Under the pieces are notes generated by a model. That model was not told the origin of the DNA. It worked only from the letters and a program-made list of their open reading frames with translations, and did not search any database. From NCBI GenBank assembly GCA_031406575.1, contig JANOHP010000124.1:39710-103709 (forward strand): a stretch of DNA of 64,000 bases, given 5' to 3'. The stretch is from Ga0077555 sp031406575 (GTDB lineage: Bacteria > Pseudomonadota > Alphaproteobacteria > Rhizobiales > Hyphomicrobiaceae). This document shows, one piece after another, positions 25,154 through 34,853 of this stretch (its first letter is position 1; each line of letters begins with the position of its first letter). A program made the position numbers and the translations under genes.

Positions 25154-26452
25154 TCATCCAGCGTTGGTTTTAGCGCCCGCGAGCCCCACCGGCGCCCGAA
25201 TGGCCAGGGCCGTAATCGCCCCCAATCCCGACAACACGGCAAATAGCACCAGCGAGGCCATGTAATCGCCCGTCCAATCCCGCAGGATGCCCGACGCGAG
25301 GGGGCCGGCCGCTTGGGAGGCGACTTGGACTGTGAGGGCGATGCCCCGGATCGCGCCGTAATTGCGCCGGCCGAAATAGTCGGCCCAGGCTATGGGGAGC
25401 AGGGTGTGGACGCCCCCGATCCCCAATCCGAAGAGGACACCGGCGGTCATCGCGCCCAACGGGGTCGAGGTGGCCATCATCGCAAAGCTGCTGGCTGCCA
25501 GAAGGAGACCAGCGAATGCCAATGCAACTTTGGTGTTCAGCCAGCGCTGCAACACGCCGTAGCTGAAGCCCGTGAAAGCAGATGAAAACGAAAACAGGCT
25601 GACGACGGTTGCCGCTGTCGCCGTGGAGAGCCCCCGTTCGATGACGTGCGCCGCCTGATGCAGGCTGAGACCAGCCTGGACTGGATAAATCATGGCCGTG
25701 TAGAGCGCCAGCATCCAGAAGGATCGGGTGCGCAGGGCCTCGGTCCGCGTGAATGTCGGCTCGACGACAGCCGGCTCTGCCGCCGCTCGACCCGGCGTTG
25801 CCGGATCCTGCGGCATGGCCCCGTCCGGTAGCAGTCCCATATCTTCCGGGCGACGCACCATGAAAAACCAGGAGGGCAGGAACCCCATGATCAGAACGGC
25901 GCTGCCGATCACCAGCCAACCCGCCCGCCAGCCGTGCTGCTCAATCACCCAGTAGCCGATCAACGGCATCAGGGTCAGGCCCACCATCTGCGCCAGCGTC
26001 ACGACGGAGGCCGCCACGCCACGCTTGGTGACGAACCACGTGTTGACCGCGCCATAGATGCCGAGGTCGAACGGCCCTGCCCAATTCATGCGCGCGATGC
26101 AGAACAGCACATAGAACGCCAGCAGCGACTCGATCATCGACAGCGAGATCAGCGTCACGCCGGTCGCCAGCACCGCGCCACAGAGCACGAGGCGTGCCCC
26201 CTTGCGATCGAGGTAAGCGCCGATCATGGGAGATGACAGCGCCGCCAACACGCCGCCGAGGGAAACGGCACCAGCGAGTTCCGTGCGGGACCAGCCGAAC
26301 TCGCTCGTCATCGGCGTCACGAACATCGAGAGCGTCGCGACAGCAGGACCTGCGCGGGAAAAACACGCGAAACACACGCATCCCAGAACCACCCAGCCAT
26401 AATAGAAGGGCAATCGGCCGGCCAAGCGGGTGACTATACCGGTCTGCTGCAT
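25154..26452 (-). CDS. major facilitator superfamily transporter
   Basis: A 432-residue permease with about 12 hydrophobic segments, beginning after the short cytoplasmic MQQTGIVTRLAGRLPFYYGWVVLG. The inter-helix motif appears as GAYLDRKGARLVLCG between helices 2 and 3, and a second half begins near ALRTRSFWMLALYTAMI. The YYGWVVLG opening is frequent in oxalate/formate-antiporter-like and monocarboxylate-transporter-like MFS members, so an organic acid is a reasonable guess at substrate. The start is set at 26452; the frame continues about 98 codons upstream with no membrane features. It is divergent from hrpB. Confidence 0.85.
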   Translation of the reverse strand: MQQTGIVTRLAGRLPFYYGWVVLGCVCFACFSRAGPAVATLSMFVTPMTSEFGWSRTELAGAVSLGGVLAALSSPMIGAYLDRKGARLVLCGAVLATGVTLISLSMIESLLAFYVLFCIARMNWAGPFDLGIYGAVNTWFVTKRGVAASVVTLAQMVGLTLMPLIGYWVIEQHGWRAGWLVIGSAVLIMGFLPSWFFMVRRPEDMGLLPDGAMPQDPATPGRAAAEPAVVEPTFTRTEALRTRSFWMLALYTAMIYPVQAGLSLHQAAHVIERGLSTATAATVVSLFSFSSAFTGFSYGVLQRWLNTKVALAFAGLLLAASSFAMMATSTPLGAMTAGVLFGLGIGGVHTLLPIAWADYFGRRNYGAIRGIALTVQVASQAAGPLASGILRDWTGDYMASLVLFAVLSGLGAITALAIRAPVGLAGAKTNAG

Positions 26453-26764
26453 GGTGCGGCGTATGCCTCGTCGAACGGCCCCGGCGCCGCACGTCATGTG
26501 TCCGACACGTCGTTCTCTCTGGCAAGGGGCGCGAACGCGTGGCTGTGGCGGCGCTCGGTGCAAAATACGTTCAGCGGCCCCATCATGTTGGTCATCCCAG
26601 CAATTATTGCCGGGATCACTCTCTCGGCTGGGCTCGGAGCGTGCGGAGCGCTCGATTTCGCGTAACAAGCCGCGAAATGACACATTCGCGCAAACCGCAC
26701 AGGCTCCCACCCTCCCGGCGCGAGAAACGCCGCTACAAACGCGCACCTGCGATATACTGCGCGC
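26453..26764. other. divergent intergenic region between the MFS gene and hrpB
   Basis: A 312-bp spacer with no supported gene. Frames crossing it are extensions of flanking genes without similarity. It must hold the promoters of both genes; only a TATACT box adjacent to the hrpB start stands out. Confidence 0.5.
26753..26758 (+). promoter_or_regulatory. -10-like box directly before hrpB
   Basis: TATACT ends six bases before the hrpB ATG. A transcript starting at the usual distance would begin at or next to the A of the start codon, and no Shine-Dalgarno sequence is visible upstream. A leaderless mRNA is therefore possible. The -35 region is not recognisable, so this is tentative. Confidence 0.35.
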
Positions 26765-29275
26765 ATGCCTCCACCGCTCCCGAAGCCGTCGTTACCCGTC
26801 GATGCCGTGTTGCCCGAGCTGTTGGCGGCGCTGGATGCGTCGACGGCGGCTGTGCTGATTGCCCCTCCGGGTGCTGGTAAGACGACGCGCGTGCCACCCG
26901 CGCTGCTCGACGCGCCTTGGCTCGAGGGACGCAAAATTTTCCTGCTCGAACCCCGCCGGCTCGCCGCACGGGCCGCTGCCGAACGCATGGCCTCCGAGCG
27001 CGGCGAGCGGGTGGGCGAAACCATCGGGCTGCGTGCTCGACTCGATACGCGCGTCGGCCCCAGGACCCGCATCGAAGTCGTCACCGAGGGCGTCTTCACC
27101 CGCATGATCCTCGACGATCCGGGACTCGAGGGCATCGGTGCGGTCGTGTTCGACGAATTCCACGAGCGTTCGCTCGATGCCGATGCGGGCCTGGCGTTCG
27201 CACTCGATGCGCGCAGCGGTTTGCGTGAGGACCTACGCCTGCTCGTCATGTCGGCGACGCTGGATGGTGCACGCGTCGCAGCACTGTTGGGCGACGCCCT
27301 GGTCATCGAAGCGCTGGGGCGCACATTTCCCATCGAGACGCGCTACGCTGGCCGCCCCGTCGAACGGCGGATCGAAGAGGCCATGGCCGACGCCATCACG
27401 CGGGCCGTTCGTATGGACCCCGGCTCCGTTCTCGCTTTCCTGCCCGGCCAAGCCGAAATCCGCCGCACGGCCGAGCGTTTGATTGAGCGGCTCGATGCGG
27501 GCGTCTTCGATATCGTCGAGCTGCACGGCGGCCTCGAGGGTCGCCTTCAACGGCAAGCCATCGAGCCGGCCGCCGCCGGTCGACGCAAGGTCGTGCTGGC
27601 CACGTCCATCGCGCAGACCTCGATCACCATCGAGGGTGTCCGCATCGTCATCGACAGCGGGCTCGAGCGTGTGCCGCGCTACGATCCCGATGCTGGCCTC
27701 ACCCGGCTCGCGACCATTTCAGTCTCGCGCGCCACGGCCGACCAGCGGCGCGGGCGCGCCGGCCGCACGGAGCCCGGCATCGGCTGGCGCTTGTGGGACG
27801 AGCCGCAGACGGCCGGTCTGCGCCCCTTCACGGAGCCCGAGATCCGCCAAGCCGACCTGTCGGGTCTTCTCCTCGACTGTGCGGCGTGGGGCACGCTTGA
27901 TCCCGCCCAACTGGCGTGGCTCGATCCACCTTCGGCGGGTGCTGTTGCGGCGGCGCGCGCGGAGCTGGTGCTTCTGGGCGCCATCGATGCGGACGGCCGT
28001 TTGACCGACATGGGACGCCGTCTGCGGGCGTTACCGCTGCCGCCGCGACTCGCGCGGATGGTGATTGCGGCGTCCAAACACGGTTGCGAAATGCGGGCTG
28101 CCGAAATAGCGGCGATCCTGGTCGAATGGGGGATCGGAGGCCGCAGCGCTGATCTGAGCGAACGTCTCTCCGATTTTCGCCGCGACCGCACTGGTCGGGC
28201 CGACAGTCTGCGACGGCTGGCGGCGGGGTGGGCACGGACGGCGGCAGAGCACAGCACGCAGTCGTCGCGGTCTAAGTCGTCGCCTCCATCCGAGCTTTCC
28301 GATGCTTGCCTTCTCGCGCTCGCGTTTCCTGATCGCATCGCCAAATCCCGTGGCGCACCGGGCCACTTTGTCCTCGCGAGTGGGCGCGGCGCTATGGTCG
28401 ATGCAACTGATCCGTTGGCGCGTGCGCCCTTTCTGGTCGTCGCCGAATTGACGGGTGCTGCCGCCGCCGCGCGCATTCTGGTCGCTGCCCGCGCCGATGC
28501 CACGGAGATCGATGCGCTGGCGGCCATTGCTGGTTTGCCCATCGAAACCCTCACCGAAACGGCATTCGATGCCTCAGCGGCCGCCTTGCGCGCGCGTCGC
28601 GTGACGCGGCTGGGCGCGATTATGTTGGCGAGCGAGCCGCAGTCCATTCCCGCCGGTCCGCAGAGCGTGGCTCTTCTCGTCGAAGGTCTGGCCCAACTGG
28701 GCATCGCGCGGTTGCCGTGGAGTGCAGCCCAGCGCCACTTGCGCGATCGCGTCGAATTTCTGCGCAGCGCGGCACCCGATGCCGGATGGCCCGACCTGTC
28801 GGACACTGGATTGAGGGCATCGACAGCACTCTGGCTGGCACCTTTCATCACAGACGTGACACGCCTCAGCGAGGTGACGCCCGCACAGCTGGGCAACGCC
28901 CTCGATACCCTGCTGCCTTGGAACCTGAAGCAACGCCTCGAGAGTGAAGCCCCCACCCATTTCGAGGCCCCGACGGGCAATCGCCATCCAATCGACTACG
29001 ACGCCGAGGGTGCGCCACTGGTCTCGATCCGCGTGCAAGAACTCTTCGGACTCGTCAGACATCCAGCCATTGCGGGAGGTCGTCTGCCGTTGACGCTCGC
29101 GCTCCTGTCTCCTGCGGGTCGGCCCGTGCAGATCACGCGCGACCTGCCCGGTTTCTGGTCCGGGTCCTGGCGCGACGTGAAATCGGAAATGCGCGGCCGC
29201 TACCCCAAACACCCCTGGCCCGATGACCCTGCCAACGCGCCGCCGACCGCGCGCGCCAAGCGACGAGGAGAGTGA
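26765..29275 (+). CDS. hrpB: ATP-dependent helicase HrpB
   Basis: An 836-residue DEAH-family RNA helicase-like protein of the HrpB group. Visible motifs: Walker A IAPPGAGKTTRVP, RRLAARAAAERMA (Ia), VVFDEFHER (the DEAH box in DEFH form), SATLD (III), VVLATSIAQTSITIEG (V) and RRGRAGRTEPG (VI). The C-terminal HrpB domain ends with GRYPKHPWPDDP, where the family usually reads GRYPKHxWPxDP. The biological role of HrpB is poorly defined. It converges on pncB. Confidence 0.95.
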   Translation: MPPPLPKPSLPVDAVLPELLAALDASTAAVLIAPPGAGKTTRVPPALLDAPWLEGRKIFLLEPRRLAARAAAERMASERGERVGETIGLRARLDTRVGPRTRIEVVTEGVFTRMILDDPGLEGIGAVVFDEFHERSLDADAGLAFALDARSGLREDLRLLVMSATLDGARVAALLGDALVIEALGRTFPIETRYAGRPVERRIEEAMADAITRAVRMDPGSVLAFLPGQAEIRRTAERLIERLDAGVFDIVELHGGLEGRLQRQAIEPAAAGRRKVVLATSIAQTSITIEGVRIVIDSGLERVPRYDPDAGLTRLATISVSRATADQRRGRAGRTEPGIGWRLWDEPQTAGLRPFTEPEIRQADLSGLLLDCAAWGTLDPAQLAWLDPPSAGAVAAARAELVLLGAIDADGRLTDMGRRLRALPLPPRLARMVIAASKHGCEMRAAEIAAILVEWGIGGRSADLSERLSDFRRDRTGRADSLRRLAAGWARTAAEHSTQSSRSKSSPPSELSDACLLALAFPDRIAKSRGAPGHFVLASGRGAMVDATDPLARAPFLVVAELTGAAAAARILVAARADATEIDALAAIAGLPIETLTETAFDASAAALRARRVTRLGAIMLASEPQSIPAGPQSVALLVEGLAQLGIARLPWSAAQRHLRDRVEFLRSAAPDAGWPDLSDTGLRASTALWLAPFITDVTRLSEVTPAQLGNALDTLLPWNLKQRLESEAPTHFEAPTGNRHPIDYDAEGAPLVSIRVQELFGLVRHPAIAGGRLPLTLALLSPAGRPVQITRDLPGFWSGSWRDVKSEMRGRYPKHPWPDDPANAPPTARAKRRGE

Positions 29276-29293
29276 GGAGCGCCGCCGCCACGC

Positions 29294-30586
29294 CTAAACC
29301 ACCACGTGCATCGTCGTCTGGTGCCCGACGTTGAATACGCGGCGATAGCGCTCGATCTCATCTGTCGGCCCCACGGCCTTGGTTGGATTGTCCGACAACT
29401 TCACAGCGGGCTTGCCGTTGGCCGACAGCACTTTGCACACGATCGAGAACGGATCGAGGCGCCCGTTCGCAGCGAAGTCGCGAAAGTCGTTGGTCAACAG
29501 CGTGCCCCAGCCGAAACCCAGTCGAATGCGGCCGTAGAAATGACGGTGCAGGCGTTCGATCTCTTCGACGTCGAGGCCATCGGAGAAAATCGCGAGCTTC
29601 GTGCGGGGATCCTGACCGCGCGCGCGCCACCAGTCGATGGCCAGTTCGCCGCCCGCGAACGGATCGCCTGAATCGACGCGCACGCCCGTCCATTGCTCCA
29701 TCCACGGCGGTGCTCGATCGAGGAAGCCTTTCGTGCCGTACGTGTCGGGAAGTATGACGCGCAGGTTGCCTTCATAGTCGTCCTGCCAATCGGCCAGCAC
29801 CCGGTAGGGCGCATCGGCCAGCGCTGCGTCGCTCTCGGCCAGTGCCGCATAGACCATTGGCAACTCGTGCGCGTTGGTGCCGATGGCTTCCACCTCGCGC
29901 CGCATGGCGATCAGACAATTCGACGTGCCCAGAAAATTCGTCGGCAACCCTTCGCGCATCGCCTGTACGCACCAATCCTGCCACAGGAAGCCATGTCGAC
30001 GCCGCGTGCCGAAATCAGCGATGCGCAGGTCGCCCAGCGTTTTTAGCCGCTCGATCTTTTCCCACAGGCGCGTCATGGCGCGAGCATAGAGGATCTGCAA
30101 CTCGAACTTACCCATGTCCTTCGTGACGGCGCGCGAGTGCAGCTCCATGATGACGGCGAGAGCCGGGATCTCCCACATCGTCGTCTCGATCCAGGAGCCC
30201 TCGAAGGTGAGTTCATACTGATCGCCTCGCTCTTCCAGGTGATACGCGGGAAAGCGAAACCCCTCGAGCCAGGCGATGAACTCGGGTGAGAACATCTGCC
30301 GCTTGCCGTAAAACATATTGCCGCGAAGCCACGTGGATTCCCCACGCGACAGCGACAGCGTGCGGATGTGATCGAGTTGCTCCTGAAGCGCCCCTCGGTC
30401 GATGAGGCGCGCGAGCGGCACGTTCTTCGAGCGATTGATGATGCCGAAAGTGACGCGCGTATGCCGGTGGCGGCGAAAAATGGTCTGTGCCATCAGCAGC
30501 TTGTAGAAGTCCGTGTCGAGCACCGAACGCACGATCGGATCGATCTTCCAGGTATGATTGTAGACGCGGGTCGCGATGTCGGTCAT
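29294..30586 (-). CDS. pncB: nicotinate phosphoribosyltransferase
   Basis: Forms nicotinate mononucleotide from nicotinate and PRPP in NAD salvage. The ATG at 30586 gives 430 residues, starting MTDIATRVYNHTWKIDPIVRSVLDTDFYKLLMAQ. Typical segments are GTRRRHGFLWQDW, LGTSNCLIAM, VRVDSGDP (phosphate/substrate binding) and IFSDGLDVEE. The upstream frame extends to 30739 without similarity. It is convergent with hrpB across 18 bp. Confidence 0.94.
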   Translation of the reverse strand: MTDIATRVYNHTWKIDPIVRSVLDTDFYKLLMAQTIFRRHRHTRVTFGIINRSKNVPLARLIDRGALQEQLDHIRTLSLSRGESTWLRGNMFYGKRQMFSPEFIAWLEGFRFPAYHLEERGDQYELTFEGSWIETTMWEIPALAVIMELHSRAVTKDMGKFELQILYARAMTRLWEKIERLKTLGDLRIADFGTRRRHGFLWQDWCVQAMREGLPTNFLGTSNCLIAMRREVEAIGTNAHELPMVYAALAESDAALADAPYRVLADWQDDYEGNLRVILPDTYGTKGFLDRAPPWMEQWTGVRVDSGDPFAGGELAIDWWRARGQDPRTKLAIFSDGLDVEEIERLHRHFYGRIRLGFGWGTLLTNDFRDFAANGRLDPFSIVCKVLSANGKPAVKLSDNPTKAVGPTDEIERYRRVFNVGHQTTMHVVV

Positions 30587-30746
30587 GAGGCGGCGGGTTC
30601 CTGGCCGGGCGCGAGATCGGTTGCGCGCGTCGTGACGTAATGTGCGACCGACTGTGCGCCATCGCCGCGCCGGACGCAATTTCCCTAGCGGACGATGCCG
30701 AGGCTTCAGACGCGGCGGTTCCACAGCACAACCGGGCACACATGTG

Positions 30747-31772
30747 CTACTTCACGCGCGAAAAACGACCTTCGACGGGGTAATTCGGGTCTGTGTATCC
30801 GGGCGTCGAGGGATGACCCGGGGCGACGAGACTGTCGATGAGGGCTTCGTCGTTCTTGCTCCAGGGATAATCGAGCGCGCCCATGTAGCTCGTCCACTGT
30901 TCGAAGGTGCGTGGGCCCGCGATCACCGAGGTGATGGCGTCATTGTTCAACACCCAGGCGACGGCGAGATCGACGAGCGTGCGCCCCTTGGACTCCGCGT
31001 GGGCCTTGAGTTTCTGCGCCAGCTCCAGCGACTCGGGCCGCCATTCCGTTTCCATCATGCGGCGATCATTGCGGCCCGCGCGCGTATCGGGTGGTGCGTT
31101 GCTACCCGGCTGGTATTTGCCCGAAAGCACGCCGCGCGCCAGCGGACTGTAGGTGGCGACGCCGAGCCCGAACGCTTTCGCCGCCGGCAGCACTTCCACT
31201 TCCGGCTGGCGGTTCATGAGATTGTAATAGGGCTGCAACACCACCGGCGGCGGCGCCCCCACATCGCGGCAGGCGGTGGCGATCATCGGAATGTGCCAGG
31301 CGCGCACGTTGGACAGGCCCCAATAGCGCAGCTTGCCGCTCGCAATCAGATCCCCGAAGGCGCGCGCGACCTCCGTCCACGGCACGCGCACGTCCACGCG
31401 GTGAATGTATTCGATGTCGATCCAGTCCGTGCCCAGCCGTTTCAGCGAGGCATCGACCGCGCCCACGATGTTGCGCCGCGACAGGCCGCGATCGTTCGGG
31501 CCACCCCCCGCCGGAGAGGGCTGCGCGAGCTTGCTCGCGAGCACCCAGTGGTCGCGCTTGGTGCGGATGGCGCGTCCCACGACGTCTTCCGAGCGGCCCT
31601 TCTCGTAGGTGTTGGCGGTATCGATGAAATTGACGCCGTGGTCGAACGCGTGATCGGCGATGCGCGAGGCGTCTGCTTCCGGCGTCGGTCCGCCGAACAT
31701 CATCGTGCCCAAGCAGATTTCGGAAACGCTGAGCCCGCTGGAGCCGAGCAGTCGGTGGCGCATCTTGGTCAT
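30747..31772 (-). CDS. aldo/keto reductase
   Basis: A 341-residue NADPH-dependent (alpha/beta)8 oxidoreductase. The tetrad can be followed as Asp and Tyr in FIDTANTYEKGRSE, Lys in WVLASKL and His in IEYIHRVD. The N-terminal RHRLLGSSGLSVSEICLGTMMFGG and the C-terminal SVIAGPRTFEQWTSYMGALDYPW are typical of the YajO/Tas-like AKR group. The start at 31772 is chosen because family members begin MxxRxLGxSGLxVS. Substrate unknown. It lies downstream of the Rsm22/acyltransferase genes on the same strand with a 103-bp gap. Confidence 0.9.
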   Translation of the reverse strand: MTKMRHRLLGSSGLSVSEICLGTMMFGGPTPEADASRIADHAFDHGVNFIDTANTYEKGRSEDVVGRAIRTKRDHWVLASKLAQPSPAGGGPNDRGLSRRNIVGAVDASLKRLGTDWIDIEYIHRVDVRVPWTEVARAFGDLIASGKLRYWGLSNVRAWHIPMIATACRDVGAPPPVVLQPYYNLMNRQPEVEVLPAAKAFGLGVATYSPLARGVLSGKYQPGSNAPPDTRAGRNDRRMMETEWRPESLELAQKLKAHAESKGRTLVDLAVAWVLNNDAITSVIAGPRTFEQWTSYMGALDYPWSKNDEALIDSLVAPGHPSTPGYTDPNYPVEGRFSRVK

Positions 31773-31875
31773 GATGGGGCCTTTCGGGCGGAAATCGAAC
31801 CGGCCGACGTTAGCGGTCGACGCACAGCCGATCAATCGCTGCTCGACCGGTCGTCACCCCCCCACATGACGGAAA

Positions 31876-32835
31876 TTATCGGTTGTCGCCCCAGGCGAGC
31901 TTGCGAGCCTGTTTGTAGCCGGTCTTGTCGCGCCGGGGCACACGCTCCACAGCGAGGCCCGACGGTGTGCAGACTTTCAACGTCACATCGCCCCGTTCCA
32001 CGGCCGGCTCGGCGAGAACGCGGGCCGCCGTGGGCTGAACATCCAACGTGCGCGTGACCACGAGATAGGCAAACCGCTCGTCCTCGAAGGGCACATCGGC
32101 GCCTTTGACGAGCTTGTGGTCGCGGGAGCGCGCGAGGCGCACGGAGAAATGGCACCAGTCCGTGCCTGACATCGGGCACGCCATCTCGCCGGGGCAGGGC
32201 GCAATCACGCGCGCGCCCGATGCGATCAGTGCCGTGCGAGCAGCACGCAACCGCGCGAATCCCGCCGACGTGCCGGGTTCGACGAGCACCAGCGCGTCCC
32301 TACAACTCTCGAGTGCGCTCAGAACGAGTTTCTGCGCTTGGTTCTCCGACAGTTCGACCAACAGGTAGCTGGCAACGACGATGTCGGCGGATTTCGGCGG
32401 AACCGACATCGCAGCCGCGTCGCCAACTCGCGTCTCGACAGCGACATACGGCAGACCGACAGCACGCAGCTCGCCGGCAAGCGCGCGAAAAGCAGCATTG
32501 GTCTCGATCTCGGTCGCATGGGTGATCGACGGCCACACCTCGCGCGCGGCAAACGTCGCCGTGCCGGGGCCTGCGCCCAGATCGAGGATGGATGTCGGCG
32601 CCAACCCCGGAGCATGCAGCGCTGTGCGCTCCAGTGCTTCCCCGACAGCCGCATACGTCGCGGGCATCCGCACCACTGCATAGGCCAAGGCGTCCATACG
32701 GTCGTGGATCACAGCCTTCGATGCGCCGCCAACCCGATAGCGTTCCGAGATGGCCATGGCGCGCTGGGCGAGGTCGTTGCGCGACACACCGTCGAGAAGC
32801 GCATCCAGAGCGGCCCGCACATTGGCTGGCAGCAT
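31876..32835 (-). CDS. Rsm22-type ribosomal small subunit methyltransferase-like protein
   Basis: A 319-residue protein related to mitochondrial Rsm22/METTL17. The Rossmann SAM motif is SILDLGAGPGTATFAA. The C-terminal part has Cys residues in APCPGEMACPMSG and DWCHFSVRLARS, matching the cysteine pattern that binds an iron-sulfur cluster in Rsm22 proteins. Such proteins aid assembly of the small ribosomal subunit. The ATG shares one base with the stop of the upstream acyltransferase (TGATG), so the two are translationally coupled, an unexpected partnership. Confidence 0.85.
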   Translation of the reverse strand: MLPANVRAALDALLDGVSRNDLAQRAMAISERYRVGGASKAVIHDRMDALAYAVVRMPATYAAVGEALERTALHAPGLAPTSILDLGAGPGTATFAAREVWPSITHATEIETNAAFRALAGELRAVGLPYVAVETRVGDAAAMSVPPKSADIVVASYLLVELSENQAQKLVLSALESCRDALVLVEPGTSAGFARLRAARTALIASGARVIAPCPGEMACPMSGTDWCHFSVRLARSRDHKLVKGADVPFEDERFAYLVVTRTLDVQPTAARVLAEPAVERGDVTLKVCTPSGLAVERVPRRDKTGYKQARKLAWGDNR

Positions 32836-33827
32836 CACGACGCCTGGACTGCGGGCGCGTCGGCCAAAGGCGCGATGCGCGCCTCGGCCGGTTGCACCCA
32901 GCGCGTGTTCCACCACATCCATTGTTCGGGCGCTTCTCGAATCCAATCCTCGAAGGCTGTGAATATGGCTGTGGTCAACGCAATCGCATCCTGCTCCTTA
33001 TCGTCCGTCTTGGGCACATCGAGGACGCGCATTTCCATCCGGAAACGGCTGCCTGTGCCGACCCGCTTGCAGCACCCGACCCACACGCGCGCACCGACAT
33101 GGCGCGCGATCATGGCGGGCGCCGTCGTGAAGCGCGCCTGCCGCCCCATGAACGAAATCGGCTCCCCACGCCGGTCGAAGTGATCGGACACGAAGCCGAT
33201 GCACCCGCCTTTGCGCGCGATGTTGATCAATGCGCGCGCCGTGCGTTGACCAGCGCGCGGATCGTCTTCGCTCTCGCCCTTGCCGAGCAGTCCCGCTGGA
33301 TAAAGGTCGCGTCGTTGATCGGCGAGCCAACGATCGAGGAGGGGATTGTCGAGCGGTTTGTAGACGCCGGCAGGACGCCGCCCGAACAGCGTCAACGGCC
33401 AGATCGCCAGCTCCCAGTTGCCCATGTGCAGCGTGCACCCGATTGACGGACCCGGCTCGCTCATGAGTGCTTGCCAATGGTCGCGATCGACGATCTCGAT
33501 GCGCTCGGGCTCGGCGATGATGCGGCCGAGGATCAGCGTTTCGGCAAAGATGCGACCCATGTTGACCCACATGGCGCGCGCGATGCGCTGGCGCTCGGCT
33601 GGCGACTTTTCGGGGAATGCCACTTCGAGGTTCGCGAGCGCGCGCCGGTTCTGGCGCAGCAGCGGACCGACCGCGCCCACAAGCGCGGCACCGGTTGCCG
33701 TGACCGCACCGATCGGCACCACGCGCGCCAACGCCGCCAGCGACCGCAGCAGCCCATACTCCAGCCGATGCTGCAGCGTAATGGTCGCAACGGGTGCGCT
33801 CACGGCCTCGGGCTTTTCCGCGCTCAT
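32835..33827 (-). CDS. LpxL/HtrB-like lysophospholipid acyltransferase (copy 2)
   Basis: A 330-residue lipid A acyltransferase-family protein. The catalytic HX4E motif appears as HMGNWE in IGCTLHMGNWELAIWPL, with an N-terminal hydrophobic segment and RRALANLEVAFPEKS, a family hallmark. A C-terminal EAPEQWMWWNTRWVQP completes the pattern. It is clearly paralogous to the upstream gene: HMGNWELAIWPL, DLYPAGLLGKG and RFRMEMR have near-identical counterparts there. The start at 33827 overlaps the upstream stop (ATGA). Likely function is secondary acylation of lipid A or a related lipid at the inner membrane. Confidence 0.88.
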   Translation of the reverse strand: MSAEKPEAVSAPVATITLQHRLEYGLLRSLAALARVVPIGAVTATGAALVGAVGPLLRQNRRALANLEVAFPEKSPAERQRIARAMWVNMGRIFAETLILGRIIAEPERIEIVDRDHWQALMSEPGPSIGCTLHMGNWELAIWPLTLFGRRPAGVYKPLDNPLLDRWLADQRRDLYPAGLLGKGESEDDPRAGQRTARALINIARKGGCIGFVSDHFDRRGEPISFMGRQARFTTAPAMIARHVGARVWVGCCKRVGTGSRFRMEMRVLDVPKTDDKEQDAIALTTAIFTAFEDWIREAPEQWMWWNTRWVQPAEARIAPLADAPAVQAS

Positions 33828-34729
33828 GACCATCGCCGGTTCGACCACATCCACTGTTCGGGTACCTCGCGAATCCACGCTTCGAATTGGCGCTGCATGG
33901 CGGCAGTGATCCACTTCACGTCTTCGCCCGCATTGGCTGTGCGGGGCACTTTCAGTTCTTTGATCTCGATGCGGAAGCGGCTGGCGGTGCCGACCCTCAA
34001 GCAGCGCGCCATCCAAATGCGGGCGCCGATGCGTCGTGCAATCATGGCGGGAATAGTCACCGATCGCGCTGGCGCGCCGAAGAAGGGAACGGGCAAACCG
34101 CTCTTGTCGTAGAGATCACACACGACGCCGAGACGGCCGCCATTGCGCACGTAATCCATGACCATGCGAGCGGTCTTTTGACCCTCCTCGCGGCTGCCGT
34201 CGACTTTGCCTTTGCCGAACAGACCACCGGGATAAAGATCGCGGCGCTGATGGCGCAGGTAGCTGTCGACGTAGGGGTTTTTGACGGTGCGATAGACGGC
34301 CGCCGGATTGGCCCCGGCAACGACCAGTGGCCATATCGCCAGCTCCCAATTGCCCATATGCAGCGACGCGCCGATAACGGGGCCGACTTTACCTTTGTAG
34401 CGCGCGAAGACTTTCGGATTGGCGAGCTCGATGCGGTCCGGCTGCTGGATGAGCCGATCGATGAGCATCGTCTCGGCCATCACCCGACCGAGGTTCTCCC
34501 ACATGTCGAGCGCGATCGCTTCACGCTGGCCTTGCGTCTTCTCGGGGAAGGCGATGGCGAGGTTCGACAGCGCCCGTCGATGCCGGCGCAGGCGTGGAGC
34601 AATCAGCCGCCACATCCGTCCGGAGAAGGCGGCCGCCGTATCGATCGGCATCAGACGCACGAAGCCAACGAGGAGTAGCAGTCCCGCGTATTCCAGCCGA
34701 TGTCTGAGATCGATGAGCAAGGCCAGCAT
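33824..34729 (-). CDS. LpxL/HtrB-like lysophospholipid acyltransferase (copy 1)
   Basis: A 301-residue member of the same family as its downstream neighbour. Features: N-terminal hydrophobic helix (YAGLLLLVGFVRLMPI), RRALSNLAIAFPEKT, catalytic HMGNWE, DLYPGGLFGKG and the C-terminal VPEQWMWSNRRW. Presence of both His and Glu suggests an active enzyme. It is first in the coupled series acyltransferase-acyltransferase-Rsm22. Whether the two copies acylate different positions or different acceptors cannot be told from sequence. Confidence 0.88.
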   Translation of the reverse strand: MLALLIDLRHRLEYAGLLLLVGFVRLMPIDTAAAFSGRMWRLIAPRLRRHRRALSNLAIAFPEKTQGQREAIALDMWENLGRVMAETMLIDRLIQQPDRIELANPKVFARYKGKVGPVIGASLHMGNWELAIWPLVVAGANPAAVYRTVKNPYVDSYLRHQRRDLYPGGLFGKGKVDGSREEGQKTARMVMDYVRNGGRLGVVCDLYDKSGLPVPFFGAPARSVTIPAMIARRIGARIWMARCLRVGTASRFRIEIKELKVPRTANAGEDVKWITAAMQRQFEAWIREVPEQWMWSNRRWS

Positions 34730-34853
34730 CTGTTGGTGGGGTCCAAGGTCCTGATGCCGGCTCCACGCGCGGCGCGGCGCGACAATGTCCGCGCTCGAGC
34801 GACATGCAACCCGTCCAGCCCTGCGTCAAGCGCCCACGCTGCCGCATTGAGGC

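Noticed and set aside
27679..28980. 433-codon open frame on the minus strand
   Set aside because: It is antisense to hrpB; the Arg/Ser/Ala-rich translation lacks any recognisable motif.
30642..32057. 471-codon open frame on the plus strand
   Set aside because: It is antisense to the aldo/keto reductase and the Rsm22-type gene, both of which show complete family motifs.
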